From positions 62,001-126,000 of the forward strand of contig JAWKWA010000010.1 in the NCBI GenBank assembly GCA_041397765.1: DNA of 64,000 nucleotides, written 5' to 3'. Below, in pieces: positions 19,874-28,311 of the stretch. Under the pieces are notes generated by a model, which saw nothing but the letters and a program-made list of their open reading frames with translations, did no database searches and was not told the origin of the DNA. Origin of the DNA: JAWKWA01 sp041397765 (GTDB lineage Bacteria > Pseudomonadota > Alphaproteobacteria > Rhizobiales > Hyphomicrobiaceae). How positions within the stretch are numbered: the stretch's first letter is position 1; each line of letters starts with the position of its first letter. A program made the position numbers and the translations under genes.

Positions 19874-20019
19874 GGCTGTGCGTCCCGATTCCTTGGAGAC
19901 TGCCTTCGACTCTCGCCTGGGCGAGAGGCTCTCGAGCGTCAGAATCGGCCGATTCGGTGGCATGACCAAGGCATCTTGGGCAAGCGGGCGCCGGCGCGGT
20001 GACGTAGAATTAAAATCCC

Positions 20020-20063
20020 AATCTGAACAATGAGTTGGTAAGGATTGGCTTACTTCAGATTAG
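20020..20063 (+). promoter_or_regulatory. Candidate promoter of the L,D-transpeptidase gene with an inverted repeat
   Basis: In an AT-richer stretch, TTGGTA (20035-20040) and GATTAG (20058-20063) are 17 bases apart, a possible sigma-70 type -35/-10 pair. A perfect 8-bp inverted repeat, AATCTGAA (20020-20027) and TTCAGATT (20054-20061), spans the -35 and overlaps the -10 box, so a regulator could act here. No expression data support it. Confidence 0.35.
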
Positions 20064-20113
20064 CATCTGTGCGATAGTTTGCGGGGGTCTGTCAGTGAGC
20101 CAAGGGGTTGGTA

Positions 20114-20539
20114 ATGCGTACTCTCAAGCTTCTCGGCGCGGCCATCGCGCTTTTCCTTGCGACGTCGAGCGGTGCCTTCGCGGCCGTCGTCGCCAAAATC
20201 GACATCTCGTCCCAGACCATGCGGGTCTATGTGAATGGCTCGCTCGCCCATAGCTGGCCGGTCTCGACGGCGCGCAAGGGCTATCGCACGCCCGTCGGCA
20301 CCTTCCGCCCGACCGTCGTCAAGCGGATGCACTATTCCTCCAAGTACAACAACTCGCCGATGCCCCATTCGGTGTTCTTCCGTGGCGGCTATGCGATCCA
20401 CGGCACCGGCTATGTGAAGAGCCTCGGCCGCCCGGCGAGCCATGGCTGCGTCCGCCTCGCACCCGCCGCCGCCGCGGCGTTCTACTCGCTGGTGAAGCAG
20501 CACGGCGCCGGCGCGACCAAGATCGTCATCACCTACTGA
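20114..20539 (+). CDS. YkuD-family L,D-transpeptidase
   Basis: The enzyme makes 3-3 cross-links in peptidoglycan or attaches proteins to it in the periplasm. The 141-residue protein has a signal peptide (cleavage near AFA, residue 23) and a minimal YkuD domain with His96 (YAIHGTG) and the catalytic motif SHGCVRL (His110, Cys112). ATG 20114 is preferred over an in-frame TTG six bases upstream because an AGGGG sequence precedes it. It is a catalytic-domain-only form, typical of small alphaproteobacterial LDTs. Neighbouring MepA also acts on peptidoglycan. Confidence 0.95.
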   Translation: MRTLKLLGAAIALFLATSSGAFAAVVAKIDISSQTMRVYVNGSLAHSWPVSTARKGYRTPVGTFRPTVVKRMHYSSKYNNSPMPHSVFFRGGYAIHGTGYVKSLGRPASHGCVRLAPAAAAAFYSLVKQHGAGATKIVITY

Positions 20540-20698
20540 CGAGGCGTATGCGGGCGGGACGGCCGATCGGTGCCGATCGCCCGCAGGAGCGAAGACGCGA
20601 CAGCCGCCGGAGCGCCATGGCCGATCGGATCGGCCGCGACGCACCGGCGGCTGTCGGCGATTTCCCGATGTCGGCCTCTTGCGAAGGTCCGCTCATCG

Positions 20699-21601
20699 TC
20701 AGGTGAGACCGGCGACCTTGGCGGCCAGCTCGCGGCCCTTCTCCACCGACATCGGCAGGAGCGGCGGGCGGACATTGGCCCAGCGGGCTTCGCCCGTCGA
20801 AAGCGCGATCAGCCGCTTCTGCGCCGGGATCGGCGCATAGTCCTGCACGACGAGGCGGAAGCGCTTCACCCGCTCGTGGAGGTCCCTTGCCGCCGCGATC
20901 TCGCCGGCACGATAGAGCCGGATGACCTCGGCAATGCCATGGGCGTTGAGGTTCGCGGTCGCGGAAATGCAGCCAGGACCCCCGAGGGCGAGCGCGTCCA
21001 GGAGCGGCAATTCGGCGCCCGGATAGACGATGAGCCCCTCGATCTCGAAGAGCTGGCGGGTGTTCTGCCAGTCGCCGGACGAATCCTTGATGCCGACGAT
21101 CTGGCGCGGAAAGGCCTCGCGCAGCCGGCGGACGACGGCAACCGGGATGCCGACGCCGGCGACCTGGGGAATGTGGTAGAGATAGAGCCGCAGATCGTCG
21201 CGTCCGACCATCTCGATCAGCCGGGCGAAATAGGCGAACAGTCCCTCGTCCGCGACCCCCTTGAAGTAGAAGGGCGGCAGCGTCATCGCGCCGGCGCAGC
21301 CCACCTCCATCGCCCGCCGGGTGAGGAGCGCGGTATCGGGTAAATTGGTGAGACCCGTTCCCGGCACGAGGCGCCGCGGCTCGATGCCCGCCTCGATCAG
21401 CGCATCCATCGCCTTCAGCCGCTCCTCGATGCCGACCGAGAGGGCCTCCCCGGTCGTGCCGAACGGGGCGAGCGCGACGCAGCCGCCCTCGAGCAGGCGC
21501 CGCGCATTCGCCACATAGAGATCGGTCGCGATGGAAAGATCGTCATTGAAGGGCGTGAGGTTCGGGGCGATGACGCCGTCGGGGATCTTCACGTCGGCCA
21601 T
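20699..21601 (-). CDS. Dihydrodipicolinate synthase/N-acetylneuraminate lyase family protein
   Basis: Members are Schiff-base aldolases that add or remove pyruvate. The 300-residue protein keeps GTTGE (48-52), the catalytic Tyr142 in LYHIP, and Schiff-base Lys172 in GIKDSSGDW. True DapA has YN(V/I)P at the Tyr motif; YHIP, and its location beside an SDR and a PhyH oxygenase, suggest a catabolic aldolase rather than lysine biosynthesis. The ATG at 21601 follows a strong AAGGAGAG site; the frame stays open upstream without meaning. Confidence 0.92.
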   Translation of the reverse strand: MADVKIPDGVIAPNLTPFNDDLSIATDLYVANARRLLEGGCVALAPFGTTGEALSVGIEERLKAMDALIEAGIEPRRLVPGTGLTNLPDTALLTRRAMEVGCAGAMTLPPFYFKGVADEGLFAYFARLIEMVGRDDLRLYLYHIPQVAGVGIPVAVVRRLREAFPRQIVGIKDSSGDWQNTRQLFEIEGLIVYPGAELPLLDALALGGPGCISATANLNAHGIAEVIRLYRAGEIAAARDLHERVKRFRLVVQDYAPIPAQKRLIALSTGEARWANVRPPLLPMSVEKGRELAAKVAGLT

Positions 21602-21671
21602 GCGAGGGCGCTCTCCTTGGTGCGGGGCTTGGGGCGGGTCGGACCGGATCGGATCGGACAGGCGGCAGTCT

Positions 21672-21731
21672 GGTGTGACACTTGTGAACGCACTTCGCAG
21701 CAACCGGGACTCGAGGGTCGAATTCGCTCCA
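21672..21731 (-). repeat. Copy of a dispersed intergenic hairpin element
   Basis: Read on the minus strand the sequence begins GGAGCGAATTCGACC and continues CGAGTCCCGGTTGCTGCG then AAGTGCGTTCACAAGTGTCA. It matches the elements at 30582-30638 and 51708-51765, but its outer arms have decayed. Confidence 0.7.
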
Positions 21732-21800
21732 CTGGCATGGCCGAAGTCAAGTCGGCTCGCGTGACGTCGGTCTTGGACCTTGGGCCGGTCGGGATCCGGC

Positions 21801-22559
21801 TCAGGCGGCCGAGTTGCCGCCGTCGACCGGCACCAGCGCGCCGGTCATGAAGGAGGCGTCGTCCGAGGCGAGGAAGGCGACGAGGCGCGCCACCTCCTCG
21901 GGCCGTCCGACGCGGCCGAGCGGGATGGCGCCGCCCTGTTCGGCGAGGCGGGCGGCGCGGTCGCCTTCCGGAGCGCCGATGTCGAGCATGGCGGTATCGG
22001 TATCGCCGGGGCAGACCGCGTTGACGCGGATGCCATCGCGGGCGTGATCGATCGCCATCGAGCGGGTCATCTGCGCGACCGCGCCCTTGCTCGTGCCGTA
22101 GGCGAGCGCGCCGACCGCGCCGACCAGGGCCCAGTCCGAGGCGATGTTGACGATGGCGCCGCGGCGGGCCGGCACCATGTGGCGGAGCGCGGCGCGCGAG
22201 GTGCGGAACACGCTCGTGACGTTGACCGCCATCAGGCTGTCCCATTGCTCGTCGGTGCAGGCGAGGGCATTGCCGCGATAGAGGATGCCGGCATTGTTGA
22301 CGAGGATGTCGATGCCGCCGAGCCGGTCGATCGTCTCGGCCACCAGGCGGTCGGGCACGCCGGGGGCGGTGATGTCGGCGGCGAGCACATGCGCCTCGCC
22401 CCCATGGCCTTCGATGGCGTCGGCGATGGCCTTGGCGCGCGTCTCGCTGCGGCCGGTCAGCATCAGCCGGGCGCCCTCGCGGGCGAATTCGCGCGCGATC
22501 GCCGCGCCGATGCCAGCCGTTGCCCCCGTCACCAATGCGCGCCGCCCTTGAAACCGCAT
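21801..22559 (-). CDS. Short-chain dehydrogenase/reductase
   Basis: The 252-residue classical SDR has TGATAGIG (11-18) for NAD(P) binding, NNAG (88-91), and catalytic Ser141, Tyr154 and Lys158 in the order N-I-A-S, YGTSK. The C-terminus ends with the common SFMTGALVPVDGG. ATG 22559 is chosen at the start of the domain. The coenzyme-binding Arg/Ser after strand 2 (LTGRSE) suggests NADP, but this is weak. It is 199 bases upstream of the DapA-family gene on the same strand and may share its pathway. Confidence 0.92.
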   Translation of the reverse strand: MRFQGRRALVTGATAGIGAAIAREFAREGARLMLTGRSETRAKAIADAIEGHGGEAHVLAADITAPGVPDRLVAETIDRLGGIDILVNNAGILYRGNALACTDEQWDSLMAVNVTSVFRTSRAALRHMVPARRGAIVNIASDWALVGAVGALAYGTSKGAVAQMTRSMAIDHARDGIRVNAVCPGDTDTAMLDIGAPEGDRAARLAEQGGAIPLGRVGRPEEVARLVAFLASDDASFMTGALVPVDGGNSAA

Positions 22560-22777
22560 TCTCGCCACTCCCGTCCTGACGGCCTCGCCGCCCCGCGCCC
22601 CAGAGCCTGCCCCGACGCGCGGGCCCTTGCAAGCGCACCGCCCGCACATGCATGACGCCCTTGCAGGCGTGGTCTGCACGGGCGCGCACGGGTTCGCCTT
22701 CTCCATCGCCTTGTCAACGGCAATGGCCTCGGCGACAGTCGACGCCAGCCGCCATGCCGGGGAGGATCGCGACCTAT

Positions 22778-23641
22778 ATGATCACGCTCATCGACAAGGA
22801 TTTCGAGACCTTCGACCGCGACGGCTTTCTCATCGTCGAAAACGTGCTCGACGAGGACATGCTGGAAGCGGCGCGCGCGCATTTCGAGCCGCTCTTCTCG
22901 GGACGCTTCGAGACCGGGCTCTATCCCGACGAGTGGAACTGGAAGACGGGAAAGGACCGGCCCGACGTCACGCGCCAGATCTGCAACGGCTGGAAATCGG
23001 ACCGGACCATCGCCTCGATCGTGCTGCGCGAGGATGTCGGGCGGGCCTGCGCGGAGCTGCGCGGCTGGTCGGGTGCGCGCATCAACCAGGACAACATCAT
23101 CTGGAAGCCACCGGGGACCAAGCCGCTCGGCTTCCACCAGGACGAGAGCTATCAGGACTATTACGTGCCCGGCGAGATGATGACCTGCTGGATCACGCTC
23201 GACGACACGCGCGCCGACCAGGGCACGATCGAATATGTGCCCGGCTCGCACAAATGGCCGCTGGCGGGACGGATCAAGCAGTTCCACGCCCCCGACGATC
23301 CGTTGGAGGATTTGCGACCGGCGGCCGAGGCGGCGGGCGTCGGCGACTACGAGATCGTGCCGATCGTCGTGAAGGCCGGCACCGCCGTCATCCACCATGG
23401 CCGGACATGGCACGGCTCGCGCGACAATCGCGGCGTCAATCCGCGCCGATCGGTGGTGTCGCACTGCATGCCGGCCGATGTCCGATTTCATCCGACCAAC
23501 ATCGGCTACATCTATTCGCGCTATCGGCGGGCCTCGTCGCTCGAGATGGACGAGGGATTCTTCCCGGTGCTGTGGCGCCGGGACGGCTACCGCTCGGTCT
23601 GGATCGAGCGCTTCCTCAAGGGCGCGCCAATCGCGGGGTGA
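22778..23641 (+). CDS. Phytanoyl-CoA dioxygenase family (PhyH) Fe(II)/2-oxoglutarate oxygenase
   Basis: These enzymes hydroxylate small molecules with Fe(II) and 2-oxoglutarate. The 287-residue product has the double-stranded beta-helix core with the iron facial triad His120-x-Asp122 (FHQDESY) and distal His212 (RTWHGS), and an Arg about 11 residues further on (NPRRS) suited to bind 2-oxoglutarate. ATG 22778 lies 8-12 bases after a GGGGAGG site; ATG 22754 is upstream but cuts into that site. It is divergent from the SDR, so the two may share a control region. Substrate unknown. Confidence 0.92.
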   Translation: MITLIDKDFETFDRDGFLIVENVLDEDMLEAARAHFEPLFSGRFETGLYPDEWNWKTGKDRPDVTRQICNGWKSDRTIASIVLREDVGRACAELRGWSGARINQDNIIWKPPGTKPLGFHQDESYQDYYVPGEMMTCWITLDDTRADQGTIEYVPGSHKWPLAGRIKQFHAPDDPLEDLRPAAEAAGVGDYEIVPIVVKAGTAVIHHGRTWHGSRDNRGVNPRRSVVSHCMPADVRFHPTNIGYIYSRYRRASSLEMDEGFFPVLWRRDGYRSVWIERFLKGAPIAG

Positions 23642-23677
23642 GCGGGCTCCTGCGAGCGGCAGCCGCGCCGCCTCGCT

Positions 23678-24628
23678 TCAGCGCTGCCGGGCGGCGAGAG
23701 CATCCGCGAGGGCGCGGATATGCTCGGGCCCGGTGCCGCAGCAGCCCCCGACCATCTGCACGCCGTAGTCGTCGATCCAGCCGAGACATTGCTGCGCGAA
23801 GGCCTCGGGGCTCACCTCGACGAACCGCCAGTGCGGCATCTCGAAATGGCCGTGCTCGGGATAGGCGCCGAGCGGGCCCGGCCACACCGTGCGCACCTCG
23901 GCGAGGGCGGGTCCGGTGAGGTCGGTCGGCGAATGCATGACGCTGAGGAGCGCCGCGCCCGTCGACATCAGCGCAGCGGCGACCTCGGCGACCGAGAATT
24001 CGTGGCGCGCATAGGACCGCAGACGCCCATCCGCGTCGCGCTCGGCGCTGAGCCCGACCCAGACGGGCAGCCCGGTCGCGACGGCCGCCTCGGTCGCCCA
24101 GAGCGAGTAGTCGGTGTCGCGCATCATCTCCATCATGATGAGGTCGACGCCCGCCTCGGCGAGCGCCTCGGCCTTGCGCATCAGGATGTCGCGTGCGTCC
24201 TGCTCGCTCCAGTTGCGGTCGGCGGTCCGGTCGGTGCCGACGACGGCCGGCCGCATGACCGAGAAGGAGCCGGCGACGGCGACGCCGGGCCGGCCGGCGA
24301 TGTCGATGGCCTCGCGGGCGAGGCGGACGGCGGTGCCGTCGATCAACGGCAGGTCGGCGAGCTTGCCATGGTGGTCGAGGATGAAGGGGCTCGAGCCGTA
24401 GGTGTTGGCGGTGACGATGCGCGCGCCGGCGAGGATGTAGTCGCGGTGCACCTCGCGGACGATGTCGCCGTGGCTGAGGGTTGCGGGCGCGCACCAGCTC
24501 TCCTCGCTCATCGGGGCACCGCGCCGTTCGATCTCCGTGCCGGTGCCGCCGTCGAGAACGACGATGCCGCCTTTGGCGATCTCATCGAGAATGGCGGCCA
24601 TGGCGGGGCCGGGCGCGCGCTTCGTCAT
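23678..24628 (-). CDS. Homocysteine S-methyltransferase family protein with altered zinc site
   Basis: Family members (Pfam 02574) transfer methyl groups from betaine, S-methylmethionine or methylated sulfur compounds to homocysteine, using a Cys3 zinc site. The 316-residue protein keeps the N-terminal LDGGTGTEIERRG and the C-terminal GGCCGTGPEH (from residue 294), but where the first zinc Cys normally lies (as in GANCG) it reads LLSVMHSPTD, with His rather than Cys. It may bind metal differently or act on another thiol. The reading frame runs on upstream as a shadow of the transporter gene; ATG 24628 is the true start. Confidence 0.88.
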   Translation of the reverse strand: MTKRAPGPAMAAILDEIAKGGIVVLDGGTGTEIERRGAPMSEESWCAPATLSHGDIVREVHRDYILAGARIVTANTYGSSPFILDHHGKLADLPLIDGTAVRLAREAIDIAGRPGVAVAGSFSVMRPAVVGTDRTADRNWSEQDARDILMRKAEALAEAGVDLIMMEMMRDTDYSLWATEAAVATGLPVWVGLSAERDADGRLRSYARHEFSVAEVAAALMSTGAALLSVMHSPTDLTGPALAEVRTVWPGPLGAYPEHGHFEMPHWRFVEVSPEAFAQQCLGWIDDYGVQMVGGCCGTGPEHIRALADALAARQR

Positions 24629-24645
24629 GATGTCGGATCCTTGTC

Positions 24646-25836
24646 TCAGCTTCTGGAGCGACCGGCCCTGCCGGGAGCCGGCGTCCATGTGTCGTCGTTC
24701 GGCCCCCTGGCCCCGGGCGCCCGACCATGCCAGGCGGGGGCCGGTGGCATGTGATCGCGCGGCGGGTAAGCCGAGCCGGCTCGCGTCGGCATCGGTGCGG
24801 CGTGCTGGACCGCAGAGCCCTGGCTGCCATGGCCGATGCCGCCGGTGGTGCGGGGCGGACGAAACCGCTCCTCCTCGACGGCGGCCTGCGGCATCGCGTG
24901 GCGAGGGTTGCGCGCGGCCTCGCGGGCGGGCGCGCCGGCCGGCCGCTCCCCGCTCAGATTGATCAGCGTGTTGACGACGAGCGCGGTCACCAGGATGCTG
25001 CCACCGACGAGGGTATAGAAGCCGACCTCCTCGCCGACGACCAGCCAGACCCAGAACGGCCCGAGCACGACCTCGATCAGCGACAGCAGGGTGGCCTGCA
25101 CCGCCGGGACATAGCGCGAGCCGGCCGCGAATGTGATCATGCCGCCGGCCAGCACCAGCACGCCGAGCGCGACCGCAATCGCGATGTCGACGGCCGGTGG
25201 GGCGATCGGCTGGCCGGAGACGATGAGCGCGATCGCGGCCGCGAGGATCGACAGCAACGCCCCGAAGAACACCACCGTGACGCTGCTCGCGCCCTTCTCC
25301 GAGCGCAGCGCAATGGCGAAACTGGCGAAGGAGATGGCGCAGACGATGCCGCCGATATTGCCGATCATATGGCCGAGGGCAAAGCCTTCCCACACCATCA
25401 GCGCGACGCCGGTGCCACCGACCGCCATGGTCGCCCAGGTGGCGAGGCCGACCCGCTCGCCGAGGATGAAGCGGCCGAGCAGGGCGGCGAAGAAGGGCGA
25501 GGAGGAGAGCAGGAATACCGCATTCGCGACCGTGGTCTCCTTCAGCGAGACGACGCTGCCGGCGAAGGCGGTGACGAGGCACAGTCCACCGATGATGGCG
25601 GCATTGCCCGAGCCGAGCACGAGACCGAGCGGGCGGCCGCGCGTCAGCACCGTCATATAGATGACGAGGGCGATGACGAGGCCGACCGAGCGGAAGAGCA
25701 GGATCTGCAACACGGAGGCATCCGAGATCAGGCGGACGCCGAGCCCCATGAAGGACCAGAGCAAGCCGGCCGTCATCACCAGCGTGACGCCGAGGAGGTA
25801 GCCCGAGCCCCTGATCGCCGATCCCGTCATCGCCAT
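24646..25836 (-). CDS. DMT-superfamily (EamA) transporter
   Basis: The protein has about ten hydrophobic helices in two EamA repeats, the usual plan of small-molecule or amino-acid exporters. Start ATG 25836 (or 25830) opens the first helix after a short polar lead; GGCGGG lies just before. The hydrophobic part ends near residue 285. A long soluble Pro/Arg/Gly-rich tail of about 110 residues follows, unusual for the family and possibly non-conserved read-on. The methyltransferase-like gene follows 17 bases downstream, so the two are likely cotranscribed. Confidence 0.87.
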   Translation of the reverse strand: MAMTGSAIRGSGYLLGVTLVMTAGLLWSFMGLGVRLISDASVLQILLFRSVGLVIALVIYMTVLTRGRPLGLVLGSGNAAIIGGLCLVTAFAGSVVSLKETTVANAVFLLSSSPFFAALLGRFILGERVGLATWATMAVGGTGVALMVWEGFALGHMIGNIGGIVCAISFASFAIALRSEKGASSVTVVFFGALLSILAAAIALIVSGQPIAPPAVDIAIAVALGVLVLAGGMITFAAGSRYVPAVQATLLSLIEVVLGPFWVWLVVGEEVGFYTLVGGSILVTALVVNTLINLSGERPAGAPAREAARNPRHAMPQAAVEEERFRPPRTTGGIGHGSQGSAVQHAAPMPTRAGSAYPPRDHMPPAPAWHGRAPGARGPNDDTWTPAPGRAGRSRS

Positions 25837-26318
25837 CCCGCCGATAAGAAGCTCCAGATGCCGCCCGGATCCGCCCGGCGGCCGTCGCTCGAGGATCGGC
25901 CAGCCCGGCGAACCGGCACTCCATTCGAGCACATGCCGGAGCCCGAGGGTACTGGCAAGCGCCGGCTATCAGACCTGCAAGGCCGACCCGACCGGCGCGA
26001 CCGAGCGGTCCCGACGGCCGTCATTGGCCGCCGATCGACCGGCCGGCGGCGACGTGGCGGCGAGCGAGAGAAGAATGCGTGGCTTATCCGTTCGGGATGC
26101 CATGATGATCGCGAAAAACTGGATATACCACTGATTTTACGAATTTTTCTCCTGTCGCCGGAGTGGCGGAATTTACATTTGGTTCGCCATTGGCGCGGAT
26201 ACTTCGTGCGAGTTCAGATCGATTCGTCCCTTGCGAAGGGGGGATGCCGCGTCGGCCGCACCATCGACGGCCTGGCGCGTCAGCTTCGCTTGGGTCGCCA
26301 ACCGGACCGACGACACAC
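25837..26318. other. Divergent intergenic region with an AT-rich island, probable prsDE promoter region
   Basis: Between the exporter (minus) and the secretion genes (plus), bases 26105-26185 are clearly richer in A/T than the rest of the window, with GATATACC and runs such as GAATTTTTC. This is a likely control region for prsDE, but I cannot assign -35/-10 boxes with confidence. No other feature was seen. Confidence 0.4.
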
Positions 26319-28298
26319 ATGTCCACTGACAATGAACGCCCGGCAGGACCGGCTGGTGCCGGCCCCGATGGCCGGCTGGTCTCGGCAAGCGCCATCCAGG
26401 CCGCCATGGAATGCCCCCTCGACCGCGCCGTCCGCACCATGCGACGGGGGCTCATCCTCGTCGGCGCGTTCAGCGTCGTCGTCAACGTGCTGATGCTGAC
26501 GACCTCGGTCTATCTGATGCAGATCTCCGACCGGGTTCTCGTCAGCCGCTCGCTCGACACGCTGACCATGCTGACGATCGGCGCGGTCATGGCGCTCGTC
26601 GTGCTCGCCGCCTTCGACCTTCTGCGCAAGCGTATCCTCTCGCGTCTCGGCGTCAGGCTCGAGGCGATGCTCGGCGGCGAGATCCTCGCCAAGTCGATGG
26701 AGCGGACGCTCGGCGGCCAGTCTCCCGAGGTGCAGGGCCTGCGCGATCTCGGACAGCTCCGCAGCTTCCTGTCCGGACCGATCGTGCCGCAGCTTTTCGA
26801 CCTGCCGGTCGCGCCGTTCTATATCGCGCTCGTCTGGATGGTGCATCCCGACCTCGGCATGATCATGCTGGCGGGCGCCGTCGTGCTCGCAGGCTTTGCG
26901 CTCGCCAATCAGCGGCTGACCCACAAGGCCCACGAGGAGGCGAGCAAGGCCGGGCTGCAGGCGCTCTCGCGCGCCCAGTCGCAGACGCGCAATGCCGACA
27001 GCGTGCGCGCCATGGGCATGCTCGACGACTGCATCCGGCTCTGGGGTGTCGAGAATGTGCGCTCGATCAAGCTGCAGATCGAGGCCGGCGACCGCAACGG
27101 CATCATCTCCGCCTGCTCGAAGTTCTTCCGTCTCGTGCTGCAGATCGCCATCCTCGGCTGGGGCGCTTATCTGACGCTGAAGGGCGACATCACCTCGGGC
27201 ATGGCGATCTCCGCCTCGATCATCGGCGCGCGCGCGCTCGCACCCGTCGAAGGCGCGATCGAGAGCTGGAAGACCGTGATCCAGACGAAGGAATGCTACG
27301 GACGGCTGAAAAAGCTGCTCGGCGCGGAGGGTGTCAGGCTGAAGGAGCGCACCTGGCTGCCCGAGCCGCGCGGCGAGATCGTCGTCGAGAAGCTCGTCTA
27401 TCTCTCGCCGCAGACCCGCGATCCGATCATCAAGCAGATCGGCTTCCGCATTCCCGCCGGCCAATCGGTGGCGATCATCGGCCAGACGGGTGCGGGCAAG
27501 TCGACGCTGGTCAAGATGCTGGCCGGTGCGCTGTCTCCCTCGGCAGGCTGCGTGCGTCTAGACGGCTACGACATCGCCAACTGGGATCCGACGCAGTTCG
27601 GCCGCTCGATCGGCTTCCTGCCGCAGGATGTCGAGCTGTTTCCCGGCACGATCGCCGAGAACATCTCGCGCCTGCGGGCCGACGTTTCCTCGGAGGATGT
27701 CGTGAAGGCGGCCGAGGCCGCCGAGGTGCACGAGCTCATCTCGCGCCTCAAATCGGGCTACGAGACCGTCGTCTACGAGCGCGGCGCGCCGCTCTCGGGC
27801 GGTCAGCGCCAGCGCGTGGCGCTCGCTCGCGCCTTCTTCGGCGCGCCGAAGCTGCTCGTGCTCGACGAACCCGACGCCGCGCTCGACCGCGACGGCGAGG
27901 CATCGCTGGTGAAGGCGCTGGCCAATGCAAAGAAGGCCGGCGCAACGGTCATCGTCACGACGCAGCGCACCGCGCTCCTCAACATCGTCGACCGCATCAT
28001 CGTCATGAAGGACGGCCTCATCGATCTCTATGGTCCGCGCGACGCGGTGCTCGAGCGGCTCGCCGGCGCGGTGCCGGCGAAGGCGGGCGTCGCTGCGCCG
28101 ACGCGGACTGGGCATGAGCCGCTGACGGCCACGGCCGCGAGCACGGAGGCGGCCGCGAAGGCCGAGCCGTCGAGCGCGCCGGCCGCCTCGGTTGCACCCA
28201 CCCCTCAGGTCGCCGGCGCGGCGACGGGCGGACGCAAGCGGACGCCGAAGGCCGCGGGCAAACGGCAGCCGGGCATCGCCCGCGCCGCAAACGGTTGA
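26319..28298 (+). CDS. prsD: PrsD-type type I secretion ABC transporter
   Basis: PrsD-like proteins form the inner-membrane ATPase/permease of type I secretion, exporting glycanases, RTX proteins or adhesins. The 659-residue product has an N-terminal six-helix ABC membrane domain (about 50-330), Walker A GQTGAGKST near residue 388, the Q-loop, signature LSGGQRQR near 491 and Walker B LLVLDEPDAALD. A Pro/Ala/Lys tail of about 85 residues extends the C-terminus. ATG 26319 has no strong ribosome binding site. The membrane fusion partner begins 13 bases after its stop. No outer-membrane TolC-like gene and no secreted substrate gene is adjacent. Confidence 0.93.
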   Translation: MSTDNERPAGPAGAGPDGRLVSASAIQAAMECPLDRAVRTMRRGLILVGAFSVVVNVLMLTTSVYLMQISDRVLVSRSLDTLTMLTIGAVMALVVLAAFDLLRKRILSRLGVRLEAMLGGEILAKSMERTLGGQSPEVQGLRDLGQLRSFLSGPIVPQLFDLPVAPFYIALVWMVHPDLGMIMLAGAVVLAGFALANQRLTHKAHEEASKAGLQALSRAQSQTRNADSVRAMGMLDDCIRLWGVENVRSIKLQIEAGDRNGIISACSKFFRLVLQIAILGWGAYLTLKGDITSGMAISASIIGARALAPVEGAIESWKTVIQTKECYGRLKKLLGAEGVRLKERTWLPEPRGEIVVEKLVYLSPQTRDPIIKQIGFRIPAGQSVAIIGQTGAGKSTLVKMLAGALSPSAGCVRLDGYDIANWDPTQFGRSIGFLPQDVELFPGTIAENISRLRADVSSEDVVKAAEAAEVHELISRLKSGYETVVYERGAPLSGGQRQRVALARAFFGAPKLLVLDEPDAALDRDGEASLVKALANAKKAGATVIVTTQRTALLNIVDRIIVMKDGLIDLYGPRDAVLERLAGAVPAKAGVAAPTRTGHEPLTATAASTEAAAKAEPSSAPAASVAPTPQVAGAATGGRKRTPKAAGKRQPGIARAANG

Positions 28299-28311
28299 TC
28301 GGGAGGCATCC

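Noticed and set aside
23678..25924. 748-residue frame joining the methyltransferase to upstream sequence
   Set aside because: The part upstream of 24628 is a frame shadow of the DMT transporter; only the C-terminal 316 residues match a family.
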